NCBI RefSeq assembly: GCF_900113955.1
Contig: NZ_FORH01000001.1
Span: forward strand, 1,108,395-1,172,394
Source: Celeribacter neptunius
Lineage (GTDB): Bacteria > Pseudomonadota > Alphaproteobacteria > Rhodobacterales > Rhodobacteraceae
Direction of reading: 5' to 3'
Length of the DNA stretch: 64,000 nucleotides
Below, in pieces: positions 38,217-46,570 of the stretch. A model generated the notes under the pieces. The model searched no databases. It had not been told where the DNA came from and worked only from the letters and a program-made list of their open reading frames with translations. Within the stretch, counting starts at the first letter, position 1, and each line of letters starts with the position of its first letter. Position numbers and translations under genes: made by a program.

Positions 38217-39566
38217 TCACTTCTCGAAATCCAGCCCCGAAGGCACGCTCTCGGGAATACCGAGCCGTTTCGGATCGTCTTCGAGCGCTGCCAAAAAGGC
38301 CATCAGCGCGTCGATCTGGTCCGCGGCCAAGGTCCGGTCCTCGACCTCGATCGCCGAAAGGATCGCTGCGACATCGGCCTCATTGCCCATCACATCCCAA
38401 TCCTTCTCCGCCACCTCTGGCGGCAGATCGGAGAGGGTGGCGTGGATCGGCTCGTAATGCATGAGCGCATCCCCGGGCGCCAGATGCGCCACCACGAAGG
38501 CCCTGAGGTCGCTATAGGCACCGGCGTGGCCATAGGGCGCGGTGAGGGTGACATTCCTGAGACTCGGGGTGCGGAAAGCATAGAGATCCTCGGCCTTGCC
38601 GGTCACCCGGAACCGCCCCTCATCGCGATGGCCGCGCTCGAAATCCAATGTCTTGCCCGGACCCAGCTGCGGTTGCCCCATGGCGTGAAAACCCTGATCG
38701 CTCTGGAACGGCCCGGAATGACAGCTGGAACAGCCCGCCTCGCCATAGAACAGCGCCATGCCCGCCTTGGCGGCATCGGACAAGGCCGCCTCATCGCCAC
38801 GCAGATAGCGGTCGAATGCGCTGTCATCGGCGCGGTATTCGAACGCCATGAAGGCCGCGACCGCGTTGGAAATATCGGCAAAATAGATCGGGCGACCAAA
38901 GGCGATCTCAGGATAGGCCCGTTCGAACAGGCTCTGATATTCCGGGATCGCGGCGACGCGTTTGGCGATCAGATCCCAGGCGCCGCCCTCGCCGGAAAAC
39001 CGCCCCTGACGAATGGCTTTCGAAAGCGGGTTCTCACTGACCTGCCCGCCCATCTCGTCGGGTGACATCACCGGAAAGGCCGCCTGCGTCGCCAGAACGC
39101 CGGAGACCGTCTCAAAGAACGGGTCCTCGATGGGCACACGCAGACGACCATCGACCATCTCGACCCGCCCGTCATGGAACATGCGGGTGAACTCCCTGGC
39201 CCCCAGATTGTAGAGCGCCGGTGCGTTGCGGGGCACCCGGTCCTCGGGCATGTTGTCGGCCACGGCGACGCGGTCCGGCCCCAACCCGTGCCCGCCTTCA
39301 CCCATGCCGAGAGACAGCCCGTCCGATGTGCCGAGACGCGGATGGTGACAGGTAGAGCAGGAGATATTCTCATTGCCCGAGAGGATCGGATCGAAGAACA
39401 GCAGCTGGCCAAGCGCCACCTCGCCCGGCGTCACCGCCATGTAATCGCCATCCGTCACCGGCGCCGGCAGCTCGAGTGTCGCAAGATCAACAGCGGCGGC
39501 GGGACGCGCAACGGGCACGCTCGCCAGCATTGCCAGAAAGATCAGATCAGGACGCATATTCGACAT
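38217..39566 (-). CDS. Diheme cytochrome c peroxidase / MauG-family protein
   Basis: A 449-residue exported protein. Signal peptide LIFLAMLASVPVARPAAA, then two heme c sites: Cys70-Ser-Thr-Cys73-His and Cys279-Ser-Ser-Cys282-His. FETVSGVLATQ and TPSLRNVTLTAPYGHAG are typical of CcpA/MauG. It would reduce peroxide or oxidise a protein substrate in the periplasm. Start at MSNMRPD (39566) is favoured by GGAGGG nine bases upstream and overlaps the previous stop by 20 bases. Last gene of the mannoside-type run. Confidence 0.9.
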   Translation of the reverse strand: MSNMRPDLIFLAMLASVPVARPAAAVDLATLELPAPVTDGDYMAVTPGEVALGQLLFFDPILSGNENISCSTCHHPRLGTSDGLSLGMGEGGHGLGPDRVAVADNMPEDRVPRNAPALYNLGAREFTRMFHDGRVEMVDGRLRVPIEDPFFETVSGVLATQAAFPVMSPDEMGGQVSENPLSKAIRQGRFSGEGGAWDLIAKRVAAIPEYQSLFERAYPEIAFGRPIYFADISNAVAAFMAFEYRADDSAFDRYLRGDEAALSDAAKAGMALFYGEAGCSSCHSGPFQSDQGFHAMGQPQLGPGKTLDFERGHRDEGRFRVTGKAEDLYAFRTPSLRNVTLTAPYGHAGAYSDLRAFVVAHLAPGDALMHYEPIHATLSDLPPEVAEKDWDVMGNEADVAAILSAIEVEDRTLAADQIDALMAFLAALEDDPKRLGIPESVPSGLDFEK

Positions 39567-40380
39567 AGGCGAAAGCCCTCCCATCCGGCGACCAGGACGG
39601 AACATTGATGGTCCCCTGCCCGCCGGTCAATTCGACCAATGTTGCCACCGGCTTGTCCTTGGCGGACCAGAGCCTGAGCGCCACATGCATGCCCGGCGGA
39701 TGGCCGATCGTGCCTTCGGGATAGGCGAGATAGACCACATGTTCGCCATCCGGTGAAGGATGCGGGAACCAGTTGACCAGACCATCTTCGGTCATCCGTT
39801 CGAGATCCGCCCCATCGGGCCGCACCCGCCACAGCTCGGACGCGCCGGTGCGATCCGAGTTGAACCAGATCCAGTCCCCGTCCGCCGAGAAATCCGGCCC
39901 GTCGTAATGATGCGCGCCCTCGATGACACAGGTCTCCTGTGCCCCGTCGGGCTTGGAGGTGTAAATCCCGAACAGCCCCTCGCGCACCGCCGTGTAACAG
40001 ATCATCCGCCCGTCCGGTGAAATCCCATGATACCACGACGGGCGTTTTTGTGTCACCTTGACAGGGTCCTCGTCTGAGCCGAGATCCTGACGCCAGATCT
40101 GCGCCCCGCCACCAAAGGTGTGGTCGGAGAAATACAGCACCTCGCCATCCGGCGAAATGCCATGATCATTGTTGAGCTTGATGCAGAGCCCGGTGTCGAT
40201 TTCCAACAGTTCCGGTGCGTCCAGCTCGACCCAATACAGGCTGCCCTCGCCATTGACGACCAGCGCCGAACCGTCCGGCGTCCAGTTCGGCGCGGCGATC
40301 TCGTGCTCCGTCTCGAGCACGGGGAAAGCGCTCCCCTCATCGAGATCGTAGATCATCAGACGCGATACCCATGCCGCCAT
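39547..40380 (-). CDS. TolB-like beta-propeller (PD40 repeat) protein
   Basis: A 277-residue protein made of WD40-like/PD40 repeats: APNWTPDGSALVV, DHGISPDGEVLYFSD, YHGISPDGRMICYT, GPDFSADGDWIWFNSDRTGASELW, FPHPSPDGEHVVYLAYPEG and VPSWSPDGRAFAYVEY. No signal peptide is visible, so it is probably cytoplasmic, unlike TolB. Strong GAGGGAGGGG site. Related propellers include oligogalacturonate lyase-like proteins, but no catalytic residues were identified here. Overlaps the peroxidase gene. Confidence 0.82.
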   Translation of the reverse strand: MAAWVSRLMIYDLDEGSAFPVLETEHEIAAPNWTPDGSALVVNGEGSLYWVELDAPELLEIDTGLCIKLNNDHGISPDGEVLYFSDHTFGGGAQIWRQDLGSDEDPVKVTQKRPSWYHGISPDGRMICYTAVREGLFGIYTSKPDGAQETCVIEGAHHYDGPDFSADGDWIWFNSDRTGASELWRVRPDGADLERMTEDGLVNWFPHPSPDGEHVVYLAYPEGTIGHPPGMHVALRLWSAKDKPVATLVELTGGQGTINVPSWSPDGRAFAYVEYAS

Positions 40381-40470
40381 TCGGCCCCTCCCTCAAAAGG
40401 TGTCCCGATCAGGCTATACCGCCGGGAGGGGCGCGCCAATGACTTAAATCACAAGCGCTTACCCCGATGG

Positions 40471-41514
40471 TTACGCCTGCTCGCCGCGGCCTTCGGACGA
40501 CCGCGCCCAGAGGTTGATATTGTCGACATCGGCGGCGGCATCGATGGCGGCAAGCTCCTCGGGGGCGAACTCCAGATTGCCGATGGCACCGACGCAATCG
40601 ACGACCTGAGAGGGCTTCGAGGCGCCTATGAGCGCCGTGGTGATCCCCTCTTCGCGCAGCACCCAGGCAATCGCCATCTGCGCCAGGGTCTGGCCGCGCG
40701 CCTCGGCGATCTCGTTGAGCTTGTTCAAGGACACCACGGCGTGATCCGACAGGAGATGCGGGTCGAGCGACTTGCCTTGCGTGGCGCGCGAGCCCTCGGG
40801 CACGCCATGCAGGTATTTGCCGGTGAGCAGGCCCTGGGCCAGCGGCGTAAACGCGATGGAGCCGACGCCCAGGTCCTTGAGCGTGTCCTTCAACCCGTCG
40901 CGCTCGACCCAGCGATTGAGGATATTGTAGCTCGGCTGATGGATCAGACAGGGCGTGCCGAGATCCTTGAGGATCGCCACCGCCTCGCGGGTGCGCTGGG
41001 TGTTATAGGACGAAATCCCGACATAGAGCGCCTTGCCCTGACGCACGATGCTGTCCAATGCCCCCATGGTTTCCTCGAGCGGCGTCTCGGGATCGAACCG
41101 GTGCGAATAGAAGATATCGACATAATCGACGCCCATGCGTTTGAGCGACTGATCGCAGGAGGCCATGACATATTTGCGCGACCCCCATTCGCCGTAAGGG
41201 CCGGGCCACATGTCATAGCCGGCCTTCGACGAGATGATCAGCTCATCGCGAAGCCCGTGGAAATCCGTCTTCAGGATCTCGCCGAACGCCTCTTCTGCGC
41301 TCCCCGGCGGCGGGCCGTAATTGTTGGCGAGATCGAAATGGGTGATGCCGAGATCGAAGGCGGTGCGCAGGATGTCGCGTTTCACCTGATGCGGCGTGTC
41401 ATGGCCGAAATTGTGCCAGAGCCCCAGCGACACGGCGGGGAGTTTCAGCCCCGAGTTGCCGCATTTGCGATAGACCATTTTTTCATACCGGTCCTCGGCG
41501 GGTGTATAGCTCAT
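40471..41514 (-). CDS. Aldo/keto reductase, YghZ/GPR type
   Basis: A 347-residue NADPH-dependent AKR of the YghZ (L-glyceraldehyde-3-phosphate reductase) branch. The catalytic tetrad is visible: Asp61 and Tyr66 in FDLANNYG, Lys97 in ISSKAGYD and His138 in FYSHRFDP. The cofactor motif is GASKPSQVVD. Ribosome site GGAGGAT. In this operon it may reduce a sugar-derived aldehyde or ketone; the true substrate is unknown. Confidence 0.92.
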   Translation of the reverse strand: MSYTPAEDRYEKMVYRKCGNSGLKLPAVSLGLWHNFGHDTPHQVKRDILRTAFDLGITHFDLANNYGPPPGSAEEAFGEILKTDFHGLRDELIISSKAGYDMWPGPYGEWGSRKYVMASCDQSLKRMGVDYVDIFYSHRFDPETPLEETMGALDSIVRQGKALYVGISSYNTQRTREAVAILKDLGTPCLIHQPSYNILNRWVERDGLKDTLKDLGVGSIAFTPLAQGLLTGKYLHGVPEGSRATQGKSLDPHLLSDHAVVSLNKLNEIAEARGQTLAQMAIAWVLREEGITTALIGASKPSQVVDCVGAIGNLEFAPEELAAIDAAADVDNINLWARSSEGRGEQA

Positions 41515-41534
41515 GATATCCTCCCTTGCTCTCT

Positions 41535-41594
41535 GTCCTGACAGTCTGCCGGCGTCACAGCCAGGTCCTGACAGTCTGCCGGCGTCACAGCCAG
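41535..41594. repeat. Perfect 30-bp tandem duplication over a gene end
   Basis: Positions 41535-41564 and 41565-41594 are identical (30 of 30 bases, beginning GTCCTGACAGTCTGCC). The right copy includes the last three codons and stop of the D-lyxose isomerase gene; the left copy lies just downstream in the gap to the aldo-keto reductase gene. Perfect identity suggests a recent event. Confidence 0.95.
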
Positions 41595-42271
41595 CTGTCG
41601 TAATCGCTCACCAGAAGGTGGAGCGGCGCCTCGTCCTCGTCAATGGACGAGAACCGCCCAATGGGGTCGCGGAAAATATTGTCGGTACGGTCGTCGTTCA
41701 CATTGGACACTTCGCCGATGAGCACCTTGCCGCCCTCGCCCCAGAAGGCATGCCAATGCCAGGGCTCGAGCGTGACGCTCTCGCCGGGTGCGAGCGCCAG
41801 ATGTTCCCCGGGCTGCAAAACCCGCATCTGCCCGTCGGTCATCACCTCGACCGGGGCGGCGGGATCGAGCGTGCCGTCCTCGGCACGGGTCCAAAGCTCA
41901 AGCACCAACGTGGCGCCGCCGCGGTTGATAATATCCTCGGTCTTCTTGATGTGATGATGCATGGGGCTGATTTGGTTCTCTTCCGAAATCAGCAGTTTCT
42001 CGGCATAGAGCGGCCCCATGCCCCGCGCGACATTGGCGGCATTGCCATTGCGCACGGTAAACAGAAACAGCCCGAGGTTCTCGTAATCGCCCTGACCATA
42101 GTCGGTGATGTCCCAGCCCAGCATGTGATCACGGATCATCGCGCCATCGCTGTTGACCCGGGCCTTCAAAGCCTCCGGATCGAGATAGGCAAAGGGCGGC
42201 ATGATGAACCCGAAAGAGCGCATGAACGCGTCGGACTCGCGGATGATGTCATTGACGGTGGAGCGTTTCAT
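41585..42271 (-). CDS. D-lyxose/D-mannose isomerase (cupin family)
   Basis: A 228-residue cupin-type sugar isomerase. Metal-site motifs: SPMHHHIKKTEDIINRGGATLVLELW and LEPWHWHAFWGEGGKVLIGEVSNVNDD. The family converts D-lyxose to D-xylulose and D-mannose to D-fructose. Directly after a beta-mannosidase (ATGA overlap), mannose to fructose is the likely role. GGAGG precedes its ATG. Its 3' end is tandemly duplicated. Confidence 0.88.
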   Translation of the reverse strand: MKRSTVNDIIRESDAFMRSFGFIMPPFAYLDPEALKARVNSDGAMIRDHMLGWDITDYGQGDYENLGLFLFTVRNGNAANVARGMGPLYAEKLLISEENQISPMHHHIKKTEDIINRGGATLVLELWTRAEDGTLDPAAPVEVMTDGQMRVLQPGEHLALAPGESVTLEPWHWHAFWGEGGKVLIGEVSNVNDDRTDNIFRDPIGRFSSIDEDEAPLHLLVSDYDSWL

Positions 42272-44682
42272 TTTTGGCCTCCATAGCAGGCGGAATAGAG
42301 ATCCCGGATCGAGAAATTCACTGGTGTATCAGTCTGATCCGGGGTGAAGGTGATCTTTGCCGGAAGCCCCGGCAAAAGCGAGATGGCATTGCCGGAGAAG
42401 CGACCGGGCTGATCGGCTTCGAGCGTGACGAAAAGCGCCAGCGCCCCGGCCTCCAGCGTGACGTCAAACACGCCATCTTTCTCCTTGATATTCATATCAA
42501 TACCAGGATTCATAAGGTCATTTTCCTTCCAGGGGCGCGGGCAGTGGAAATCACCACCTCCGGCGACGCCCTCCGGCCCGTCGTATTGCCATGTGTAGAC
42601 GTAGATTTCATCCTCTCGCAGCGTTCCGGCGGGCAGTTCGAACAGCTCCAGCGCTTTCGACGGCCAGGCCGAGATCACCGCATCGGCGAGCGGTCGGGCC
42701 GCGCCTGCCATATTCACCGCCGCCACCTGCACCGTCACATCAATATTCTCACCGAAATCATTGATAATTTTGAAGGAGTCTCCGGACTCTCCGGGCACAA
42801 CCGCGACAAAGATCGGCGCATAAAAGCGCTGTGCCATGTGATGCGAAAGCTTCCAGCCGCCACCGTAATCGAGCGTCGACCAGGAGGCACAGGGCCATGT
42901 GTCGTTGAGCTGCCAATAAAGCGTGCCCCAGCAGCGGCCCTTTTGCGCCCGCCAGGCCGATATGGCGGTCTTGAGCGCCAGCCCCTGTTGCAGCTGCGAC
43001 AGGTAGACCAGATCCTCCATCCGCTCCGGCAGGCGAAACTCGCGCATCATCGTGGCGATGATCCGCGCATTGCCGCCGACATTCTTCTGGTGGCTGTCCA
43101 TCGCCGGAGACGACAGATTGCGATCGCCGAGATAGTCGTCGATCAGCGGCAGCGAGGGGAAGGATTGAAAGCCGAATTCGGAAACGAAGCGCGGCGCGAC
43201 GTCGCGATAGGCCGCAAACGGTTTGTTCTCATGCCAGACGCTCCAGACATGCATGTCGCCGGAGCTGTCGTCATGCCAGGCGTCGCCGAAATCCATCGCC
43301 CCCAGAGAGGGCGAGGACGGCCACCAATTTGCTTTTGGATCAATGGCTTTGAGCGTGTTTTCGATGTGACGGTTGAGCCGATCATAGGCGACGAGATGAT
43401 GATCGCGATTGGCTTTTGCCTCGGGGAATTCCTCGAGCATGCCGATGATCTCATTGTCACCACACCAGAGCGCCAGACAGGCATGATGGGAGAGCCGTTC
43501 GACCTGTTCCCGCACCTCCTCGGCGACATTCGCGATGAAGGCGTCATCTGTCGGGTAGAGATTGCAGGCGAACATGAAATCCTGCCAGACCATCAGGCCC
43601 AGCTCATCGCAGAGATCATAGAACCAGTCCGGGTCATAGCGGCCACCGCCCCAGACCCGGATCATGTTCATATGGGCCTCCACCGCCGATTGCAGGAGAT
43701 CGCGCACCTTGTCGCGGCTGATCCGGCCGGAGAGCGCCTCCGCCGGGATCCAGTTCGCGCCCTTGGCAAAGACATCGCGGCCGTTGACGCGGAATTTGAA
43801 CCCCGTGCCCTGATCGTCCTTGAGCGTCAGATGCTCGATCCGCCGGAGCCCGATCCGACGGTGGGCGGTCGCGCCGGCGCAGGTCACATCGAGATCGTAA
43901 AGCGGCTGGGCGCCCTGTCCTGCGGGCCACCAGAACTCGGGAATTTCGACGAAGAACTTCGCCTCAGCCCGTCCGCCGAGAACTTCCGTCTGCCGGCTCC
44001 GGTCGGCAAATCGCATGTCCACCTGCGTGCCATCCGGGACATTCTCAAACTGCGCGGTAACCGTGAGCGAGACGCTTTCGCTCTCGATGTCATGATGCTC
44101 CTGATCGACGCGGAGATGCGCGATCCTCGGCGCGGCGCGCGGCGCGATCCTGAGACCGCCGGTGACACCAAAGGGCGCCAGCGCCGGGTTCCAGTCCCAG
44201 CCGAAATCGCATTGCGGCTTGCGCAGCATGTTGATGTTGGGGATCGGGCAATTGCCCTTGTGATAGGGCACGTAGCGCGGCTGCGCGTCTTGGCGCGCCT
44301 GCGCCTCGCGAATGACCGAGCGAAACCGGAGCGAGATCTCGTTCTCGCCGATCCGCGCCACCTCCGAGAGATCGATCCGCCAGGTCCGAAACGCGTTATC
44401 GGCGGTCAGCAGATGCTGGCCATTCACCAGCACATCGACCACACCGTCGAGCCCAACGGCCACAAGCTCCACCGCGATGTCCTCAAGGACCACGGTCCGG
44501 CTGAGCAGCCAGTCGCGCTCGGCAATCCAGCGCAGCGCCTCGGCATTGCGGCCGGCATAGGGTTCGGGAGAGATCCCGGCCTCAAACAGCGCGGAAACCG
44601 AGTCGAATGGCAGATCGAGCATGACCGCATGCTCCCCCGCCGCATCGGCGAAACCCCAGCCTTGGTTCAACTCTACAGACAT
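42268..44682 (-). CDS. GH2 beta-mannosidase
   Basis: An 804-residue cytoplasmic GH2 enzyme of the mannosidase branch. Jelly-roll N-domain (VELVAVGLDGVVDVLVNGQ; CDFGWDWNPALAPFGVTGGLR), immunoglobulin-like domain, then the barrel with WIPAEALSGRIS and RVWGGGRYDPDWFYDLCDELGL. Acid/base Glu411 in WCGDNE and nucleophile Glu502 in SEFGFQS. Start MSVELNQGW follows GAGAGG; an ATG 26 codons earlier overlaps the operator. First gene of the leftward operon facing a LacI gene. It would release mannose from imported beta-mannosides. Confidence 0.93.
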   Translation of the reverse strand: MSVELNQGWGFADAAGEHAVMLDLPFDSVSALFEAGISPEPYAGRNAEALRWIAERDWLLSRTVVLEDIAVELVAVGLDGVVDVLVNGQHLLTADNAFRTWRIDLSEVARIGENEISLRFRSVIREAQARQDAQPRYVPYHKGNCPIPNINMLRKPQCDFGWDWNPALAPFGVTGGLRIAPRAAPRIAHLRVDQEHHDIESESVSLTVTAQFENVPDGTQVDMRFADRSRQTEVLGGRAEAKFFVEIPEFWWPAGQGAQPLYDLDVTCAGATAHRRIGLRRIEHLTLKDDQGTGFKFRVNGRDVFAKGANWIPAEALSGRISRDKVRDLLQSAVEAHMNMIRVWGGGRYDPDWFYDLCDELGLMVWQDFMFACNLYPTDDAFIANVAEEVREQVERLSHHACLALWCGDNEIIGMLEEFPEAKANRDHHLVAYDRLNRHIENTLKAIDPKANWWPSSPSLGAMDFGDAWHDDSSGDMHVWSVWHENKPFAAYRDVAPRFVSEFGFQSFPSLPLIDDYLGDRNLSSPAMDSHQKNVGGNARIIATMMREFRLPERMEDLVYLSQLQQGLALKTAISAWRAQKGRCWGTLYWQLNDTWPCASWSTLDYGGGWKLSHHMAQRFYAPIFVAVVPGESGDSFKIINDFGENIDVTVQVAAVNMAGAARPLADAVISAWPSKALELFELPAGTLREDEIYVYTWQYDGPEGVAGGGDFHCPRPWKENDLMNPGIDMNIKEKDGVFDVTLEAGALALFVTLEADQPGRFSGNAISLLPGLPAKITFTPDQTDTPVNFSIRDLYSACYGGQK

Positions 44683-44730
44683 CGGTTTCACCTCTCTTCG
44701 TTCCGGGCGTCTTTCCGGCAGCGCCACAGT

Positions 44731-44755
44731 AAAGCGCTTTTGTTTGCGCAAACAA
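44731..44755. promoter_or_regulatory. Two abutting LacI-type palindromes before the mannosidase operon
   Basis: AAAGCGCTTT (44731-44740) abuts and shares a base with TTGTTTGCGCAAACAA (44740-44755), a perfect 16-bp palindrome with the central CG usual for LacI-family operators. They lie 49-73 bases upstream of the mannosidase ATG, in the gap shared with the divergent LacI gene at 44894. The first resembles the AglR core, the second probably belongs to the local regulator. Confidence 0.7.
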
Positions 44756-44893
44756 GTCATCCGGGGCAGAATATATCCGACTTATCCGCAAGGCGGCGTT
44801 GCGCCCGCGCCTCTCGACCCGGGCGCCGCGGCGGGCGACACTGTCGGTAATTTCGATCAGCTCTCGATTCGCCCACAAAGGGACACCGCCGTC

Positions 44894-45916
44894 ATGGAAG
44901 ACGCCCCCCGTCCGACGCTCAAGACGATTGCACAGATCACCGGGCTGACCATTGCGACGGTCAGTCGCGCCCTCAACGATGCGCCGGATATCGCGCAAAG
45001 GACCAAGGTCCGGGTGCGCGCCGTGGCCGATCAGATCGGCTATCTCCCGAACCGCGCCGGTCAGCGTCTGCGCACCGGCAAGACCCATGTGATCTCGCTT
45101 TTGCTGACCACCGAACCCGATATCATGAACCACACGGCGCAGCTGATCTCCGCCGTGGCCGAGGGGCTGACGGGCACCGGCTATCACCTTGTGGTCACCC
45201 CCTATGCGCCCCGGGGCGATCTGATGGCGCCTTTGAAAATGATCGTCGACACGCAATCCGCCGATGCGGTGATCCTCAACCAGACCCGGCGCGAGGACCC
45301 GCGCGTCGCCTATCTGATGGAAAAGCGCTTTCCCTTTGCCACCCATGGCCGCACGATCTGGGCCGAGGACCACCCGTGGTGCGATTTCGACAATCACGGA
45401 TTTGCCGCGCTCGGGATGGAGGCGCTGGCACACCGGGGCCGGAAACAGGTGATGCTCATCGCCCCGCCGGCAGATCAGTTCTACGGCATGGAGGTTCGTC
45501 ACGGCGCGAAAGAGGCCGCCGCCAAATATGGTCTGACGCTCGTGCCGATCGTGGGCGTCACGTCTGACAGCCCGGCGGCGCAGATCACCGAGGCGGTTCA
45601 GAGCCTACTCGCGACGCACCCCGAGATCGACGGCATCCTCTGTGCCTCGCCCATGGGGGCAATCGCGGCGATCAATGCCGCCGAAGCCCTCGGCCGACGC
45701 TTGGCGCAGGACATCGATGTTTTCGCCAAGGAAGCACTGCCGCTTCTGCGGCAATTCCGGCCCGAGACCCTGGCGCTGCATGAGGATGTCATCCGGGCCG
45801 GCGACGGGCTGGCCCGCGCCGCGATCCGGGCCATCGACACGCCCGACCTGCGCCCACTGCAGGACCTGCATCCCGCCAGATACGACGACCCGATGGGGGC
45901 GCCGCCGCAGTGCTGA
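44894..45916 (+). CDS. LacI-family regulator of the mannoside operon
   Basis: A 340-residue repressor: helix-turn-helix LKTIAQITGLTIATVSRALND (10-30), hinge PNRAGQRLRTGKT and a sugar-binding core (DAVILNQTRREDPR; GRKQVMLIAPPADQFYG; EIDGILCASPMGAIAAINAAE). It diverges from the GH2 operon and precedes the TRAP genes by 123 bases, so it could control both. The inducer is probably a mannoside or mannose; not proven. Confidence 0.9.
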   Translation: MEDAPRPTLKTIAQITGLTIATVSRALNDAPDIAQRTKVRVRAVADQIGYLPNRAGQRLRTGKTHVISLLLTTEPDIMNHTAQLISAVAEGLTGTGYHLVVTPYAPRGDLMAPLKMIVDTQSADAVILNQTRREDPRVAYLMEKRFPFATHGRTIWAEDHPWCDFDNHGFAALGMEALAHRGRKQVMLIAPPADQFYGMEVRHGAKEAAAKYGLTLVPIVGVTSDSPAAQITEAVQSLLATHPEIDGILCASPMGAIAAINAAEALGRRLAQDIDVFAKEALPLLRQFRPETLALHEDVIRAGDGLARAAIRAIDTPDLRPLQDLHPARYDDPMGAPPQC

Positions 45917-45993
45917 TCCCCGTGTCTCCGGTCAGCCCGTGACATCCGGTTGCGGCGCGCGCCGGGTTGACCTGTGGCGCTGGCACGCTAAAC

Positions 45994-46015
45994 CCGCCGG
46001 GACGGCAACCGGCGG
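45994..46015 (+). other. Leader hairpin before the TRAP genes
   Basis: CCGCCGG (45994-46000) pairs with CCGGCGG (46009-46015) around an 8-base loop, 24 bases before the dctQ start. Upstream lies a -35-like TTGACC (45967-45972) with a weak -10. Without a T-run it is not a terminator; it may shape the leader. Confidence 0.4.
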
Positions 46016-46039
46016 CTCAGGGAGCGCGAGGGAACTCAT

Positions 46040-46570
46040 ATGTATCAACGTCTTTCACATGCCATCGGCGCGCTGGCCCGGTTCACCGCGCTCGCGGGTG
46101 GCGCGGGCCTAGTCGCGGTGATCGGGATGACCTGTGTCTCGGTCAGCGGACGGGCACTCGATGGGCTGGGGCTCGGCCCGGTGCCGGGCGATATCGAGCT
46201 GGTGGAATTCGGCATCGGCTTTGCCGTCTTCACCGCCTTGCCCTATGCGCAATATGTCCGGGCGCATGCCCGTGTCGATCTGTTCAAACCGCTGTTTGCC
46301 CGCGCCCCGGGTCTCAACGGGGCGCTCGATCTGATCGGCGATCTGTTGATGCTGGCGGTGAGCGTGGTGATCGCCTGGCGGCTCTGGCTCGGCATGCTCG
46401 ACAAGGGGGCCTATGGCGAGACCTCCTTCATCCTGCAGATCCCCATGGTCTGGGGCTACCGCGCCGCCATGGCGGCCATGACGGTTGCCGTGCTGGTCGC
46501 CGCGTTCTGCGTGCTGCGCTCTGCCCGCGGCCTGACCCTCGGCACAACGCAGGAAGGGAGTCTGACATGA
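46040..46570 (+). CDS. TRAP transporter small membrane subunit (DctQ-like)
   Basis: A 176-residue protein with four predicted spans (FTALAGGAGLVAVIGMTCVSVSGRAL; GDIELVEFGIGFAVFTALPYAQ; LLMLAVSVVIAWRLWLGML; AAMAAMTVAVLVAAFCVL). The DIELVE motif is typical of DctQ. Its stop overlaps the DctM start (ATGA). It would work with DctM to import a carboxylate or sugar acid using the sodium gradient. No DctP binding protein is encoded in the window. Confidence 0.88.
   Translation: MYQRLSHAIGALARFTALAGGAGLVAVIGMTCVSVSGRALDGLGLGPVPGDIELVEFGIGFAVFTALPYAQYVRAHARVDLFKPLFARAPGLNGALDLIGDLLMLAVSVVIAWRLWLGMLDKGAYGETSFILQIPMVWGYRAAMAAMTVAVLVAAFCVLRSARGLTLGTTQEGSLT

Noticed and set aside
42274-44850. An 858-codon open frame opposite the GH2 mannosidase
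   Set aside because: Antisense shadow; the mannosidase strand carries catalytic Glu residues, ribosome site and operator.
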